DNA of 11,421 nt from positions 1 through 11,421 of the forward strand of contig CAYMYN010000068.1 of assembly GCA_964394665.1 (NCBI GenBank), written 5' to 3'. Within the stretch, counting starts at the first letter, position 1. Each line of letters starts with the position of its first letter. A model generated the notes under the pieces. That model searched no databases and had not been told where the DNA came from. It saw only the letters and a program-made list of their open reading frames with translations. This document shows, piece by piece, positions 1 to 6,749 of the stretch. A program made the position numbers and the translations under genes. Source of the DNA: CAYMYN01 sp964394665. GTDB taxonomy: Bacteria > Planctomycetota > UBA1135 > GCA-002686595.

Positions 1-605
1 TCGATCACGAACTCGCCCAGGGCGCGCAACATGGTCCGGATGGCCTCGGCGCGCGCCGAGTGGAAGCCGTTGAGCAGGCTGGGCTCGTTGCGCGCGATGC
101 GCATGCCCCGCCCGCCGCCGCCGGCCGCGGCCTTGACCATCACCGGATAGCCGATGCGCTCGGCCACGGTCAGGGCCGTGCGTTCGTCGTCCACGGACCC
201 GTCGGAGCCCGGCACGACCGGCACCTCGGCGCGCATCGCCATCTCGCGCGCGCGGGCCTTGTCCCCGACGGCGGCGATGGTCTCCGGATCGGGCCCGATG
301 AAGTGGATCTTGCAGGCCTGGCAGACTTCGGCGAAGTGCGCGTTCTCGGCCAGGAAGCCGTAGCCGGGGTGGATGGCCTCGACGTCGGCGATCTCGGCCG
401 CGGAGATGATGGCCGGGATGTTGAGGTAGCTCAGGCGGCCGGGCGCGGGGCCGATGCAGATCGTGTCGTCCGCCTGGCGCAGGTAGACCGCGTCCGCGTC
501 GGCCTCGGAGTAGACCGCCACGGTCTCGATCTCGAGCTCGCGGCAGGCGCGGATGATGCGCTGCGCGATCTCCCCGCGGTTGGCGATGAGGATGCGCCGG
601 AACAT
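1..605 (-). CDS. accC: Biotin carboxylase (acetyl-CoA carboxylase subunit), N-terminal part
   Basis: The first 201 residues of biotin carboxylase; the gene continues past the left edge. The enzyme carboxylates the biotin carried by AccB, using ATP and bicarbonate, in the first step of fatty-acid synthesis in the cytoplasm. Visible are the N-terminal motif IANRGEIAQRI (about 7-17), CIGPAP (50-55), HPGYGFLAEN (79-88), the ATP-binding lysine in GDKARA (K116) and the ATP-grasp lysine and glycine loop KAAAGGGGRG (K158 to 167). These line up closely with E. coli AccC, including K116. The ATG at 605 shares its A with the TGA of accB (TGATG), and an AAGAAGGG stretch just upstream can serve as ribosome binding site, so the two are probably translationally coupled. 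The catalytic C-terminal half is outside the window, so completeness cannot be judged. Confidence 0.95.
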   Translation of the reverse strand, partial: MFRRILIANRGEIAQRIIRACRELEIETVAVYSEADADAVYLRQADDTICIGPAPGRLSYLNIPAIISAAEIADVEAIHPGYGFLAENAHFAEVCQACKIHFIGPDPETIAAVGDKARAREMAMRAEVPVVPGSDGSVDDERTALTVAERIGYPVMVKAAAGGGGRGMRIARNEPSLLNGFHSARAEAIRTMLRALGEFVI

Positions 606-1096
606 CAACCCTTCTTGACCAGGAAGAGCGGTTGGCCGAACTCCACGGGGTCGCCGTTCTCGACCAGGATCTGCACGATCTCGCCCGAGAACTCGGCCTT
701 GATCTCGTTCATGACCTTCATCGCCTCGATGATGCAGACGATGCTCTCCGCGCCGACGCGCTTGCCGACCTCGACGAAGGGGTCGGAGTCGGGCGAGGGC
801 GAGCGGTAGAAGGTGCCCACCAGGGGGCTCGTGATCGGCGCCAGGCCCGGGTCGGCGGCGCCCGCGGCGGCGGCCGGCGCGGCCCCCGCCAGGCTGGGGG
901 CGCTGGCCATGCCGACCGGCGCGGGGGCGGCGGCGCCGGGCACGTGGTAGACCACCGGCGAGGCGGGGGCCGCGGTCTCCTGACCGCCCCGTTTGAGCCG
1001 CACGCGCAGACCGTTCTGCGTGTCGTCGATCTCGAGCTCGCTGATCTTGCCGCCGTTCATGAGGCGGACCAGCCGGCGGATCAGTTGGATGTCCAT
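605..1096 (-). CDS. accB: Biotin carboxyl carrier protein of acetyl-CoA carboxylase
   Basis: The carrier whose lysine-bound biotin is charged by AccC and then donates CO2 to acetyl-CoA. With the start chosen here it has 163 residues. It comprises an N-terminal helical segment (MDIQLIRRLVRLM, 1-13), an Ala/Pro-rich flexible linker (about 42-86) and a C-terminal biotinyl domain with the signature EAMKVMNEI, so K127 should be biotinylated. SPLVGTFYRSP (90-100) is the usual entry to the biotinyl domain and contains the 'thumb' type region of BCCP. The ATG at 1096 is chosen because MDIxxIxxLVxLM is the normal N-terminus of the family. The frame stays open upstream to an ATG at 1198, which would add 34 Pro/Arg-rich residues unlike the family. 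No clear Shine-Dalgarno is seen at either start. It overlaps accC by one base. Confidence 0.93.
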   Translation of the reverse strand: MDIQLIRRLVRLMNGGKISELEIDDTQNGLRVRLKRGGQETAAPASPVVYHVPGAAAPAPVGMASAPSLAGAAPAAAAGAADPGLAPITSPLVGTFYRSPSPDSDPFVEVGKRVGAESIVCIIEAMKVMNEIKAEFSGEIVQILVENGDPVEFGQPLFLVKKG

Positions 1097-1255
1097 GCGA
1101 TCGGGACCCTGCGGGTCTGCGGCGGGGCCGGGCGGGGGGGCGGGCTCCCCGCGCCCGGGGCGTCTCTTGGAGGGGGCGCTCATGGTGGTGCGCGGCATCC
1201 TAACGAGCGGCGCGGGCGATCTCCCGCGCCAATCGGCGCGCCGCTTCGGCCCGGA
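1097..1255 (-). other. Spacer between moaC and accB, possible accB N-terminal extension
   Basis: A 159-base GC-rich stretch between the moaC stop and the preferred accB start. The accB frame remains open through 1097-1198, where an upstream ATG lies at 1198 and a second at 1183. The encoded segment is rich in Pro, Arg and Gly and resembles nothing in AccB proteins, so I treat it as a leader. No terminator-like hairpin or convincing promoter was found, so moaC-accB-accC may be co-transcribed. Confidence 0.4.
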
Positions 1256-1792
1256 TCAGGCCTCCCCCTCCGCCGCGCGCCAGGTGCCCGACTTCCCCCC
1301 GGTCTTCTCGAGCAGGGCGATGCGCTCGACGACGATGCCCTTGTCGAGCGCCTTGGCCATGTCGTAGACGCACAGCGCGGCCAGCGAGGCCCCGACCAGG
1401 CTCTCCATCTCGACCCCGGTCGGGCCCGAGCACGCCACCCGGCAACGCACCTCGAGCACGTCCGCTTCCCCCTCCGGCCGGAGGAAGTCGATCTCGACGT
1501 GATCGAGCGCCAGGGAGTGGCACATCGGGACGAGCTCCGGCGTGCGCTTCGCCCCCAGGATGCCGGCCACGCGGGCCACCTCGGTCACCGGGCCCTTGGG
1601 CCCCTCCCCCGCGAGGAGCGCGCCCAGCAACCCGGAGGGGAACCGCAAGCGGGCGAGCGCGGTCGCCGTGCGGCGCGTGATGGCCTTGTCACCCACGTCG
1701 ACCATGCAGGCCTCGGGCCCCTGCGCGCCCTCGCGTTGGTGGCTCGGCGCCGGTCTCCCGGCGCGCCGCGTCCCGTCCCCGTCCGCTTCCAT
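1256..1792 (-). CDS. moaC: Cyclic pyranopterin monophosphate synthase
   Basis: MoaC converts the 3',8-cyclo-GTP made by MoaA into cyclic pyranopterin monophosphate, an early step of molybdenum cofactor synthesis in the cytoplasm. The protein has 178 residues and aligns with E. coli MoaC along its length: MVDVGDK (30-36), KGPVTEVARVAGI (66-78), KRTPELVPMCHSL (82-94), GVEMESL (126-132), YDMAKAL (143-149) and a C-terminal KTGGKSG. The residues matching E. coli K51, H77, E112, D128 and K131 are present as K66, H92, E128, D144 and K147. The start at 1792 leaves about 15 more N-terminal residues than E. coli has. An internal ATG at M30 would lose residues that the family has, so 1792 is preferred, although the start is not certain. 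The gene lies 159 bases upstream of accB on the same strand; the pairing with fatty-acid genes has no obvious functional logic. Confidence 0.93.
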   Translation of the reverse strand: MEADGDGTRRAGRPAPSHQREGAQGPEACMVDVGDKAITRRTATALARLRFPSGLLGALLAGEGPKGPVTEVARVAGILGAKRTPELVPMCHSLALDHVEIDFLRPEGEADVLEVRCRVACSGPTGVEMESLVGASLAALCVYDMAKALDKGIVVERIALLEKTGGKSGTWRAAEGEA

Positions 1793-1842
1793 GGCCTCAC
1801 CCGGGCCTCGCGCCGGGGGCGGGATCGTACTACGGAGGAGCC

Positions 1843-1869
1843 CCCCGCGGTCCCCTCCCGACCGCGGGG
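1843..1869. repeat. Perfect 9-bp inverted repeat in the moaC/ctp divergent spacer
   Basis: CCCCGCGGT (1843-1851) and ACCGCGGGG (1861-1869) are exact reverse complements separated by 9 bases. They lie in the 214-base non-coding gap between the divergently transcribed moaC (start 1792) and the S41 protease gene (start 2007). The position suits an operator for either gene, or a structured 5' leader of the moaC transcript. The rest of the gap (1793-2006) shows only a pyrimidine tract (CTTTTTCTCCTC, about 1892-1903) and no promoter I would defend. GC-rich DNA makes such repeats by chance more often than usual. Confidence 0.45.
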
Positions 1870-2006
1870 CACGCGCTCGGGCCCCTACTCACCTTTTTCT
1901 CCTCAGTCCCTCCGCGCCGCATCCCCGACACGTAGATTGGCTCCGCCCCCCCGCGGGTCCCCCCCCGGCCCGACCCGCTCCCCTCTCCAACTCTCCGGAC
2001 CCCGCC

Positions 2007-4499
2007 ATGAAGCCTTCGACGGCGCCGCTGCTCCTGGTCCTGCCGCTCCTCGCACTCTGGCCCCAGGACCCCCCGGCGGATGTCCGGAGCCTGGTCAGCG
2101 AGCGCGCCTCCGCGGCGCGCTCCCTCGGTCTGGAGGAACTCTGGGAGGAGGCCCGGCGCCTCGCCGACCTCTCCCTCGACCTCGAGGAGCCGGCCGTCGA
2201 GCGCGCCCTCGACGAGCTCCTGGCGGCCGGGCAACTCGACCCGCGGGCGGTGCTGCTGCTCGTGGCGGCGCGTCTGGACGCGGACGATCCCGACCCCGAC
2301 GCCCTGTGCGGCAGCCTGTTGCCGCTGCTCGAGTCCGCGGACGAGAGCGTGCTGCGCGGCGTGGCGGGGCTCCTGTGCGACCCCGAGTTCCAGCGCGCCG
2401 ACCCCGAGCTCACCGACCGAGCCAGCGCCGCGCTGCTGCAGCGGGCCCGCGCCGCGGCGCTCGCGCCGGCGACCCGCCTCGAGCTCGCCGTGGCGGCCTG
2501 GCAGCGCGGCGGCGGCACCGGCAAGCGGGACGCGCGCCGCGAGCTGCAGGCCTTCCTCGGGTCCTCGGACTCCGCCCTGCGCTCGCTCGCGGCCCTGAGC
2601 CTGGCGCGCATCGGCGATCTCGAGACCGCGCGCACCGAGCTCGAGCGCCTGCAGCGCCTGCCGGGGACGCAGGGCCAGCTCGCGCGCGCCTACCTCGACG
2701 CGGACGAGAAGGTGCGCATCTACGAGACGCGCCTGCGCCGCCAACGGGAGAGCTACGACGGCTTGCTCGGACAGACCACCCTGGCGAAGGACGTCGACCG
2801 CGTCGAGCGCCTGATCGCCCTGATCCAGTCGACGCACCTCGAAGGGCACCTCGTCGAGCGCGAGGACCTGCTCAGCGCCGCCCTCGACGGCATGTTGCGC
2901 AGCATCGACCCGCACTCGGGCTACATGCCGCCCAAGGCCTACGAGAGCTTCGAGCAGGACCTGCAGGCCGAGTACGGCGGCATCGGGGCCTACGTCGGCG
3001 TCGATCGCAGCGACAACCTGTTCACGATCACCCAGCCGATCTACGACGGGCCGGCGTACAAGGCGGGCCTGCGCACCGACGACAAGATCGTACGCATCGA
3101 GGACTGGCCGACGTTCGAGAACGGCGTCTCGAAGGACCAGGACGAGATCATCCGACGCCTCAAGGGCAAGCCCGGCACGACCGTGCGCCTCTACGTCTGG
3201 CAGCGCGGGATGGACCCGGCCCTGATCGACCGGCCCAGCGAGGAGATGGCCGTCGAGGTCGTGCGGGCGATGATCACCATCCCGCCGCTCAAGGCCGATC
3301 TGCTGCCCGGCGGCATCGGCCTGGTGGAGCTCTCGACCTTCAGCAACGTCGCCAGCCAGCAGCTCGCCTCCACCCTGCGCGAGATGGTCGCCACGGGCGT
3401 GAGCGGGATCGTGCTCGACCTGCGCAACAACCCCGGCGGGCTGCTGCGCGAGGCGCGCAACGTGGCAGATCTGTTCCTGCCGAAGGACAAGCTGGTGGTG
3501 AAGACCGAGAGCCGCATCGAGGCCCCCGAGCTGCTGCACACGCGCACCCCGCCCCTGGTCCCCGAGGACCTGCCCGTGGTGGTGCTCGTCAACCGCTTCA
3601 GCGCCTCGGCCTCGGAGATCGTGGCCGGCGCGCTCCAGGACCACGGGCGCGCGACGATCGTGGGCCAGCGCAGCTTCGGCAAGGGCTCGGTGCAGAACCT
3701 CATCACCATGCCCGGCGAGCGCGACGACGAGTTCCGCGACGAGAACCGCAACAACCGCCACGACGACTGGGAGCGCCTGACCCGCGACTGGAACCAGGAC
3801 GGCAAGTTCGACTTCGCGCCGCGGGTCAAGCTGACCATCGCGCGCTACGTCCTGCCCTCGGGCCGCTCGATCCACCGCGAGTTCGACAAGGACGGCAACC
3901 AGACCAGCCCGGGCGGCGTGGAGCCCGACCACGACGTGCAGCCCGCGCGCTGGGACACCTGGCGCCTGGAGGAGGCGCGGCGCATCAACACCGGCCGCGA
4001 CCTGCGCCAGTGGGTGGAGACGACCTATCCGCTCCACAGGGAGCTCCTGACCGAGCTGGCCTACGGCGACCAGGCCGATCCCAGCCGTTACCCGGGCTTC
4101 GAGGCGCTCTACGAGTCCCTGCGCACGACCCTGCCGCGTCAGGACGTGCGTTTCCTGCTGCGCGCGGAGGTGCGCCGCCGGGTGCAGGACGACCGCGGTT
4201 CGGCCTTCCCGCAGGGCGACTTCCAGGAGGACACGCAGCTCCAGAAGGCGATCGAGCTCGTGCTCGGCGCCCAGGGGCGCAAGGTGTCCGAGGTGGAGGC
4301 CTACGCGACCGTGTTCCGCCTGGCCGAGTCCACGGCCGACGGGGCCGCGGCGGAGCTCGCCGACGCGGGCGAACGCGCGCGGCGCGCGGGGCTCTCCGAC
4401 GCCCTGGCGCTGCTCGACGAGGCGCGCCGCTCCGACGGCCAACTCGCGGGCGAGAAGCTCGAGGAGCTGGCCCGCATCCTGACCGGCCTGGAGCGCTGA
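2007..4499 (+). CDS. Exported S41-family (CtpA/Prc-like) C-terminal processing protease with PDZ domain
   Basis: An 830-residue protease of MEROPS family S41, probably acting outside the cytoplasmic membrane. A hydrophobic N-terminus (about 5-18, TAPLLLVLPLLALW) looks like a signal peptide. Residues about 20-260 are Ala/Leu/Arg-rich and helical, possibly HEAT-like. Then come the S41 entry (LIALIQSTHLEG; DPHSGYMPP), a PDZ domain (about 322-405, YGGIGAYVGV to VRLYVWQRG) and the catalytic domain (about 410-650). The motif FSASASEIVAGALQD gives the nucleophile S534, and SFGKGSVQ gives the general base K559, spaced as in E. coli Prc S430/K455. An Asp/Asn-rich insert (573-603) follows the dyad. The roughly 130-residue C-terminal tail is helical. 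Bacterial CtpA proteins are often nearer 400-450 residues, so this is a long form. The ATG at 2007 is chosen because the signal peptide begins there; the frame is open upstream but reads as non-coding. The substrate is unknown. Confidence 0.93.
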   Translation: MKPSTAPLLLVLPLLALWPQDPPADVRSLVSERASAARSLGLEELWEEARRLADLSLDLEEPAVERALDELLAAGQLDPRAVLLLVAARLDADDPDPDALCGSLLPLLESADESVLRGVAGLLCDPEFQRADPELTDRASAALLQRARAAALAPATRLELAVAAWQRGGGTGKRDARRELQAFLGSSDSALRSLAALSLARIGDLETARTELERLQRLPGTQGQLARAYLDADEKVRIYETRLRRQRESYDGLLGQTTLAKDVDRVERLIALIQSTHLEGHLVEREDLLSAALDGMLRSIDPHSGYMPPKAYESFEQDLQAEYGGIGAYVGVDRSDNLFTITQPIYDGPAYKAGLRTDDKIVRIEDWPTFENGVSKDQDEIIRRLKGKPGTTVRLYVWQRGMDPALIDRPSEEMAVEVVRAMITIPPLKADLLPGGIGLVELSTFSNVASQQLASTLREMVATGVSGIVLDLRNNPGGLLREARNVADLFLPKDKLVVKTESRIEAPELLHTRTPPLVPEDLPVVVLVNRFSASASEIVAGALQDHGRATIVGQRSFGKGSVQNLITMPGERDDEFRDENRNNRHDDWERLTRDWNQDGKFDFAPRVKLTIARYVLPSGRSIHREFDKDGNQTSPGGVEPDHDVQPARWDTWRLEEARRINTGRDLRQWVETTYPLHRELLTELAYGDQADPSRYPGFEALYESLRTTLPRQDVRFLLRAEVRRRVQDDRGSAFPQGDFQEDTQLQKAIELVLGAQGRKVSEVEAYATVFRLAESTADGAAAELADAGERARRAGLSDALALLDEARRSDGQLAGEKLEELARILTGLER

Positions 4500-4520
4500 C
4501 GCTCGCCCCGGCCCCACCCG

Positions 4521-4560
4521 CGGCGGCGCGTGGTCCCCGAACCGGGGTCACGCGCCGCCG
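4521..4560. terminator. Strong GC hairpin between convergent genes
   Basis: CGGCGGCGCGTG (4521-4532) pairs perfectly with CACGCGCCGCCG (4549-4560). The stem can be extended inward by two G-U and three G-C pairs. It begins 21 bases after the stop of the plus-strand protease gene. Its right arm covers the stop and last codons of the convergent minus-strand Minf_1886 gene (ends 4548). This position suits a bidirectional transcription end. No U-run follows on either strand, so classical intrinsic termination is uncertain; it might instead protect the 3' ends. Confidence 0.6.
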
Positions 4561-4955
4561 GTGTCGGGGCCCGAGAGGTCGGGGAGCGCGGGGCGATAGT
4601 CGCGCACGAAGGCCTGGTCGAAGTCGAAGCCGGCGCGGAAGTCCTCCAGGGTGTCGTGCTCCTGGCGGTTGAGCAGGCCCGCGTCGACGAGCAGGAACAC
4701 GATCCGGCCCCAGTCGAGGGATTCGTGCACGCCCCAGGAGCGCCAGACTTGGGCGGCCAGGGGACCGAAGAGGCGCGTCGCGTTCTCGCGCATGCCGGCC
4801 AGGAGCTCCTGGCCGCTGACGTGGCGCTCGGCGCCCTCGGCCTGCTCGCGGCGCGCGAGGCGCACGGCGTGCTCGAGGGACTCGAACACGAACTGGAAGG
4901 CCTCGGGCGCATAACGGCCGGAGCCGCGGGCGAGCTCTCGCAGGGGGTCGGTCAT
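4548..4955 (-). CDS. Minf_1886 family protein (function unknown)
   Basis: A 135-residue soluble protein that I recognise as the Minf_1886 family, a conserved small protein of Planctomycetes, Verrucomicrobia and relatives with no known function. Family-like segments are RYAPEAFQFVFESLEHAV (14-31), RHVSGQELLAGMRE (44-57), LFGPLAAQVWRSWGV (62-76), GRIVFLLVDAGLL (83-95) and DFRAGFDFDQAFV (105-117). There is no signal peptide or membrane segment. The C-terminal end (about 119-135) is Pro/Asp/Gly-rich and probably disordered. The ATG at 4955 overlaps the holB stop in ATGA, so it is likely the last, translationally coupled gene of the tmk-holB operon. The longer reading frame upstream of 4955 only shadows holB. 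Co-location with replication genes is suggestive but does not establish a role. Confidence 0.85.
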   Translation of the reverse strand: MTDPLRELARGSGRYAPEAFQFVFESLEHAVRLARREQAEGAERHVSGQELLAGMRENATRLFGPLAAQVWRSWGVHESLDWGRIVFLLVDAGLLNRQEHDTLEDFRAGFDFDQAFVRDYRPALPDLSGPDTGGA

Positions 4956-6013
4956 CGGCGTTCGAGCGCGGGCACGCGGCGGGCGGCGCGCGACAGCTCC
5001 AGGAGCGTACGGTCGAGGACCCCGCCCGCGTTGAGGTTCGTCTCGAGCTCGCCCAGCCCCCGCACGAGGGCGGCCAGGGCCCGCTCGAGCTCGGCCGACT
5101 CCCAGGTCGGGGCGGCGGGCCCCCGGGCGGCGAGCCACTCCCCGTGGGCGAGTTCGTCCGCCGGGATGCCGGCCGCGGCGCGCGCGAGGTCGCGCACGAG
5201 CCCCAGGCCCAGCTCGAGGGCCGCCCGGGCGCGGGCCCGTTCGCGGGCCGCGGGGGTCTTGCCCTGCGCGCGCCCCTCGAGGGCCTCGATCGCGCGCGCG
5301 GTCTCGAGTGGGTCCGCGCGCCCCGCGAGCAGCTCCCCGAGGCACGCGCCGATCGCTTGCCCACCGGCCTCGGCCAGGGCCAGCGCCTGACCCGGGGAGC
5401 CCGCGCTCCAGCGCGCCAGGGCGCGCGCCTCGTCCGGCTCGCAGCCCTGGGCGACGAGCACGGCGGCGCACTCCTCGAATCCGAGGGGCTCGAAGCGCAC
5501 GGGGGTGCACCGGCTGCGCACGGTGTCGAGCAGGGCCTCCTGGCGCGCGGCGACCAGGATCAGGAGCGTGCCCGGCCGCGGCTCCTCGAGGGTCTTCAGC
5601 AACGCGTTCTGGGCCGCGTCGTTCGCCAGCTCGAAGTCGCGCAGCACGACGATGCGCCAACCGCCCTCGGCGGGCCGCAGCGCGAGCAGCTCCCCCACCG
5701 GGGGCAGCTTCGACTCCGGGCGCTTGGCGACGCGCTCGACCTTGAGCACCTCCTCGCCCTCCGCGCGCGGGTCGACGACGTGCAGGTCCGGGTGGCTCCC
5801 CGAGGCGACGCGCTTGCAGGGCCCGCAGCTCCCGCAGGGTTCCCCCGGCCCGCCCGCGCACAACAGGCCCTGCGCGAACCAGCGCGCGGCGAGGAACTTC
5901 CCGATGCCCTCGGGGCCGTGGAAGAGCAGCGCGTGGGAGAGGCGTCCGGCGCGCCCGGCGCCCAGCAGCCCGAGCACGACGGCGTCGGCGCGCAGCGGAC
6001 GTTCACAGGACAC
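4952..6013 (-). CDS. holB: DNA polymerase III delta prime subunit (clamp loader)
   Basis: A 353-residue clamp-loader subunit that, with delta and tau/gamma, opens the sliding clamp ring during DNA replication. It has the AAA+ fold with GPEGIGKF (33-40) in the Walker A position, a four-Cys zinc-binding module (C52, C60, C63, C66 within LCAGGPGEPCGSCGPC), the usual NDAAQNALLKTLEEP segment (131-145) and the SRC arginine-finger motif (167-169). The Walker A Ser/Thr after Lys is replaced by Phe, and the Walker B region reads IVVLRDFE. Both agree with delta prime often being a poor or inactive ATPase. The C-terminal part is Ala/Leu-rich and helical. The start is a GTG at 6013, lying inside the end of tmk (11-base overlap). 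Its own stop overlaps the Minf_1886 start. The tmk-holB pairing is a common bacterial arrangement and supports the call. Confidence 0.9.
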   Translation of the reverse strand: MSCERPLRADAVVLGLLGAGRAGRLSHALLFHGPEGIGKFLAARWFAQGLLCAGGPGEPCGSCGPCKRVASGSHPDLHVVDPRAEGEEVLKVERVAKRPESKLPPVGELLALRPAEGGWRIVVLRDFELANDAAQNALLKTLEEPRPGTLLILVAARQEALLDTVRSRCTPVRFEPLGFEECAAVLVAQGCEPDEARALARWSAGSPGQALALAEAGGQAIGACLGELLAGRADPLETARAIEALEGRAQGKTPAARERARARAALELGLGLVRDLARAAAGIPADELAHGEWLAARGPAAPTWESAELERALAALVRGLGELETNLNAGGVLDRTLLELSRAARRVPALERR

Positions 6014-6659
6014 GCGTCACCTCCGCCCACACCGCGCGCGCCACCTGCGGCTCGTCGCCCGAGGCGTCGACGACGCGCACCCGCGGCAGGCGGCGCGCGG
6101 CCTCCTGGAACCCGCGCCGCACCGCGCGCTGGAACTCGAGGCCCTTGTCCTCGATGCGATCGCTGGCCGGGCCGCGGCGCAGGGCGGCGAGCTCGGGCTC
6201 GAGGTCGAGCAGCAGCACGAGGTCGGGCGCCGGAGAACCGGCCCAGGTCCCGAGCAAGCCGAGCACCTGGTCGGGATCGAGTCCGCCGGCGTAGGCCTGG
6301 TAGGCCAAGGTCGCGGGGTGGAAGCGCTCGCACACCACGTCGTCCCCGGCGGCTAGCGCCGGCGCGACCCGTTCGTCCAGCATCTGCCGCCGCGCCGCGG
6401 CGAAGAGCAGGGTCTCGACCGCGGGCCCGATGGTGTGGGTGCGCGAGAGCAGCAGCCCGCGCAACGCTTCGCCCAGCGGCGTCCCGCCCGGTTCCCGCAG
6501 GTGCAGCGGCCTGCGCCCGCGCGCGGCGGCCAGCGCCTCCACCAGGCGCCGCGCCTGGCTCGACTTGCCGCAACCATCGAGGCCGTCGACGACCAGGAAA
6601 CGCCCGCGACTCGAACGGCTGGCCCCACTCGCGGAGCCCTGCGGGTCGGTGCCCTTCAC
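6003..6659 (-). CDS. tmk: Thymidylate kinase
   Basis: Phosphorylates dTMP to dTDP with ATP, supplying dTTP for DNA synthesis. The protein has 218 residues, with a P-loop GLDGCGKS (26-33), REPGGTPLGE (55-64), the nucleotide-site segment CERFHPATLAYQAYAGG (110-126), the strand LVLLLDL (147-153) and the LID region DRIEDKGLEFQRAVRRGF (167-184). The family's usual D-R-[YF] is E-R-F here, a conservative change. No ATG lies at the expected place. The GTG at 6659 is the only start that keeps the fold intact, and it adds about 17 Ser/Gly-rich residues before RGRFLVVDG. No clear ribosome binding site is visible. It is the first gene of the tmk-holB-Minf_1886 operon and diverges from the AI-2E family gene across a 90-base gap. 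Confidence 0.92.
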   Translation of the reverse strand: MKGTDPQGSASGASRSSRGRFLVVDGLDGCGKSSQARRLVEALAAARGRRPLHLREPGGTPLGEALRGLLLSRTHTIGPAVETLLFAAARRQMLDERVAPALAAGDDVVCERFHPATLAYQAYAGGLDPDQVLGLLGTWAGSPAPDLVLLLDLEPELAALRRGPASDRIEDKGLEFQRAVRRGFQEAARRLPRVRVVDASGDEPQVARAVWAEVTRVL

Positions 6660-6749
6660 GCCGCGGATGGTAGCAGCCCCGCGAGCCGGGCCCCAGGCGG
6701 CGCGCCCCGCCTTGGTCGGCCCCCGCGCGCCTGGCATGATGGCCGCGTG

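Noticed and set aside
605..809. C-terminal part of a 249-codon plus-strand frame starting at 60
   Set aside because: It is antisense to accC and accB, whose motifs are unambiguous.
1830..4517. An 895-codon minus-strand frame opposite the S41 protease gene
   Set aside because: A mirror of the real protease frame, rich in Leu/Gly/Arg/His/Gln without motifs; the sense strand has clear catalytic and PDZ motifs.
632..4672. A 1346-codon open frame on the plus strand across accB, moaC and the protease gene
   Set aside because: It runs antisense or out of frame to well-recognised genes. Its product is Arg/Pro/Gly/Ala-rich with no domain, a usual artefact of very high G+C where stops are rare.
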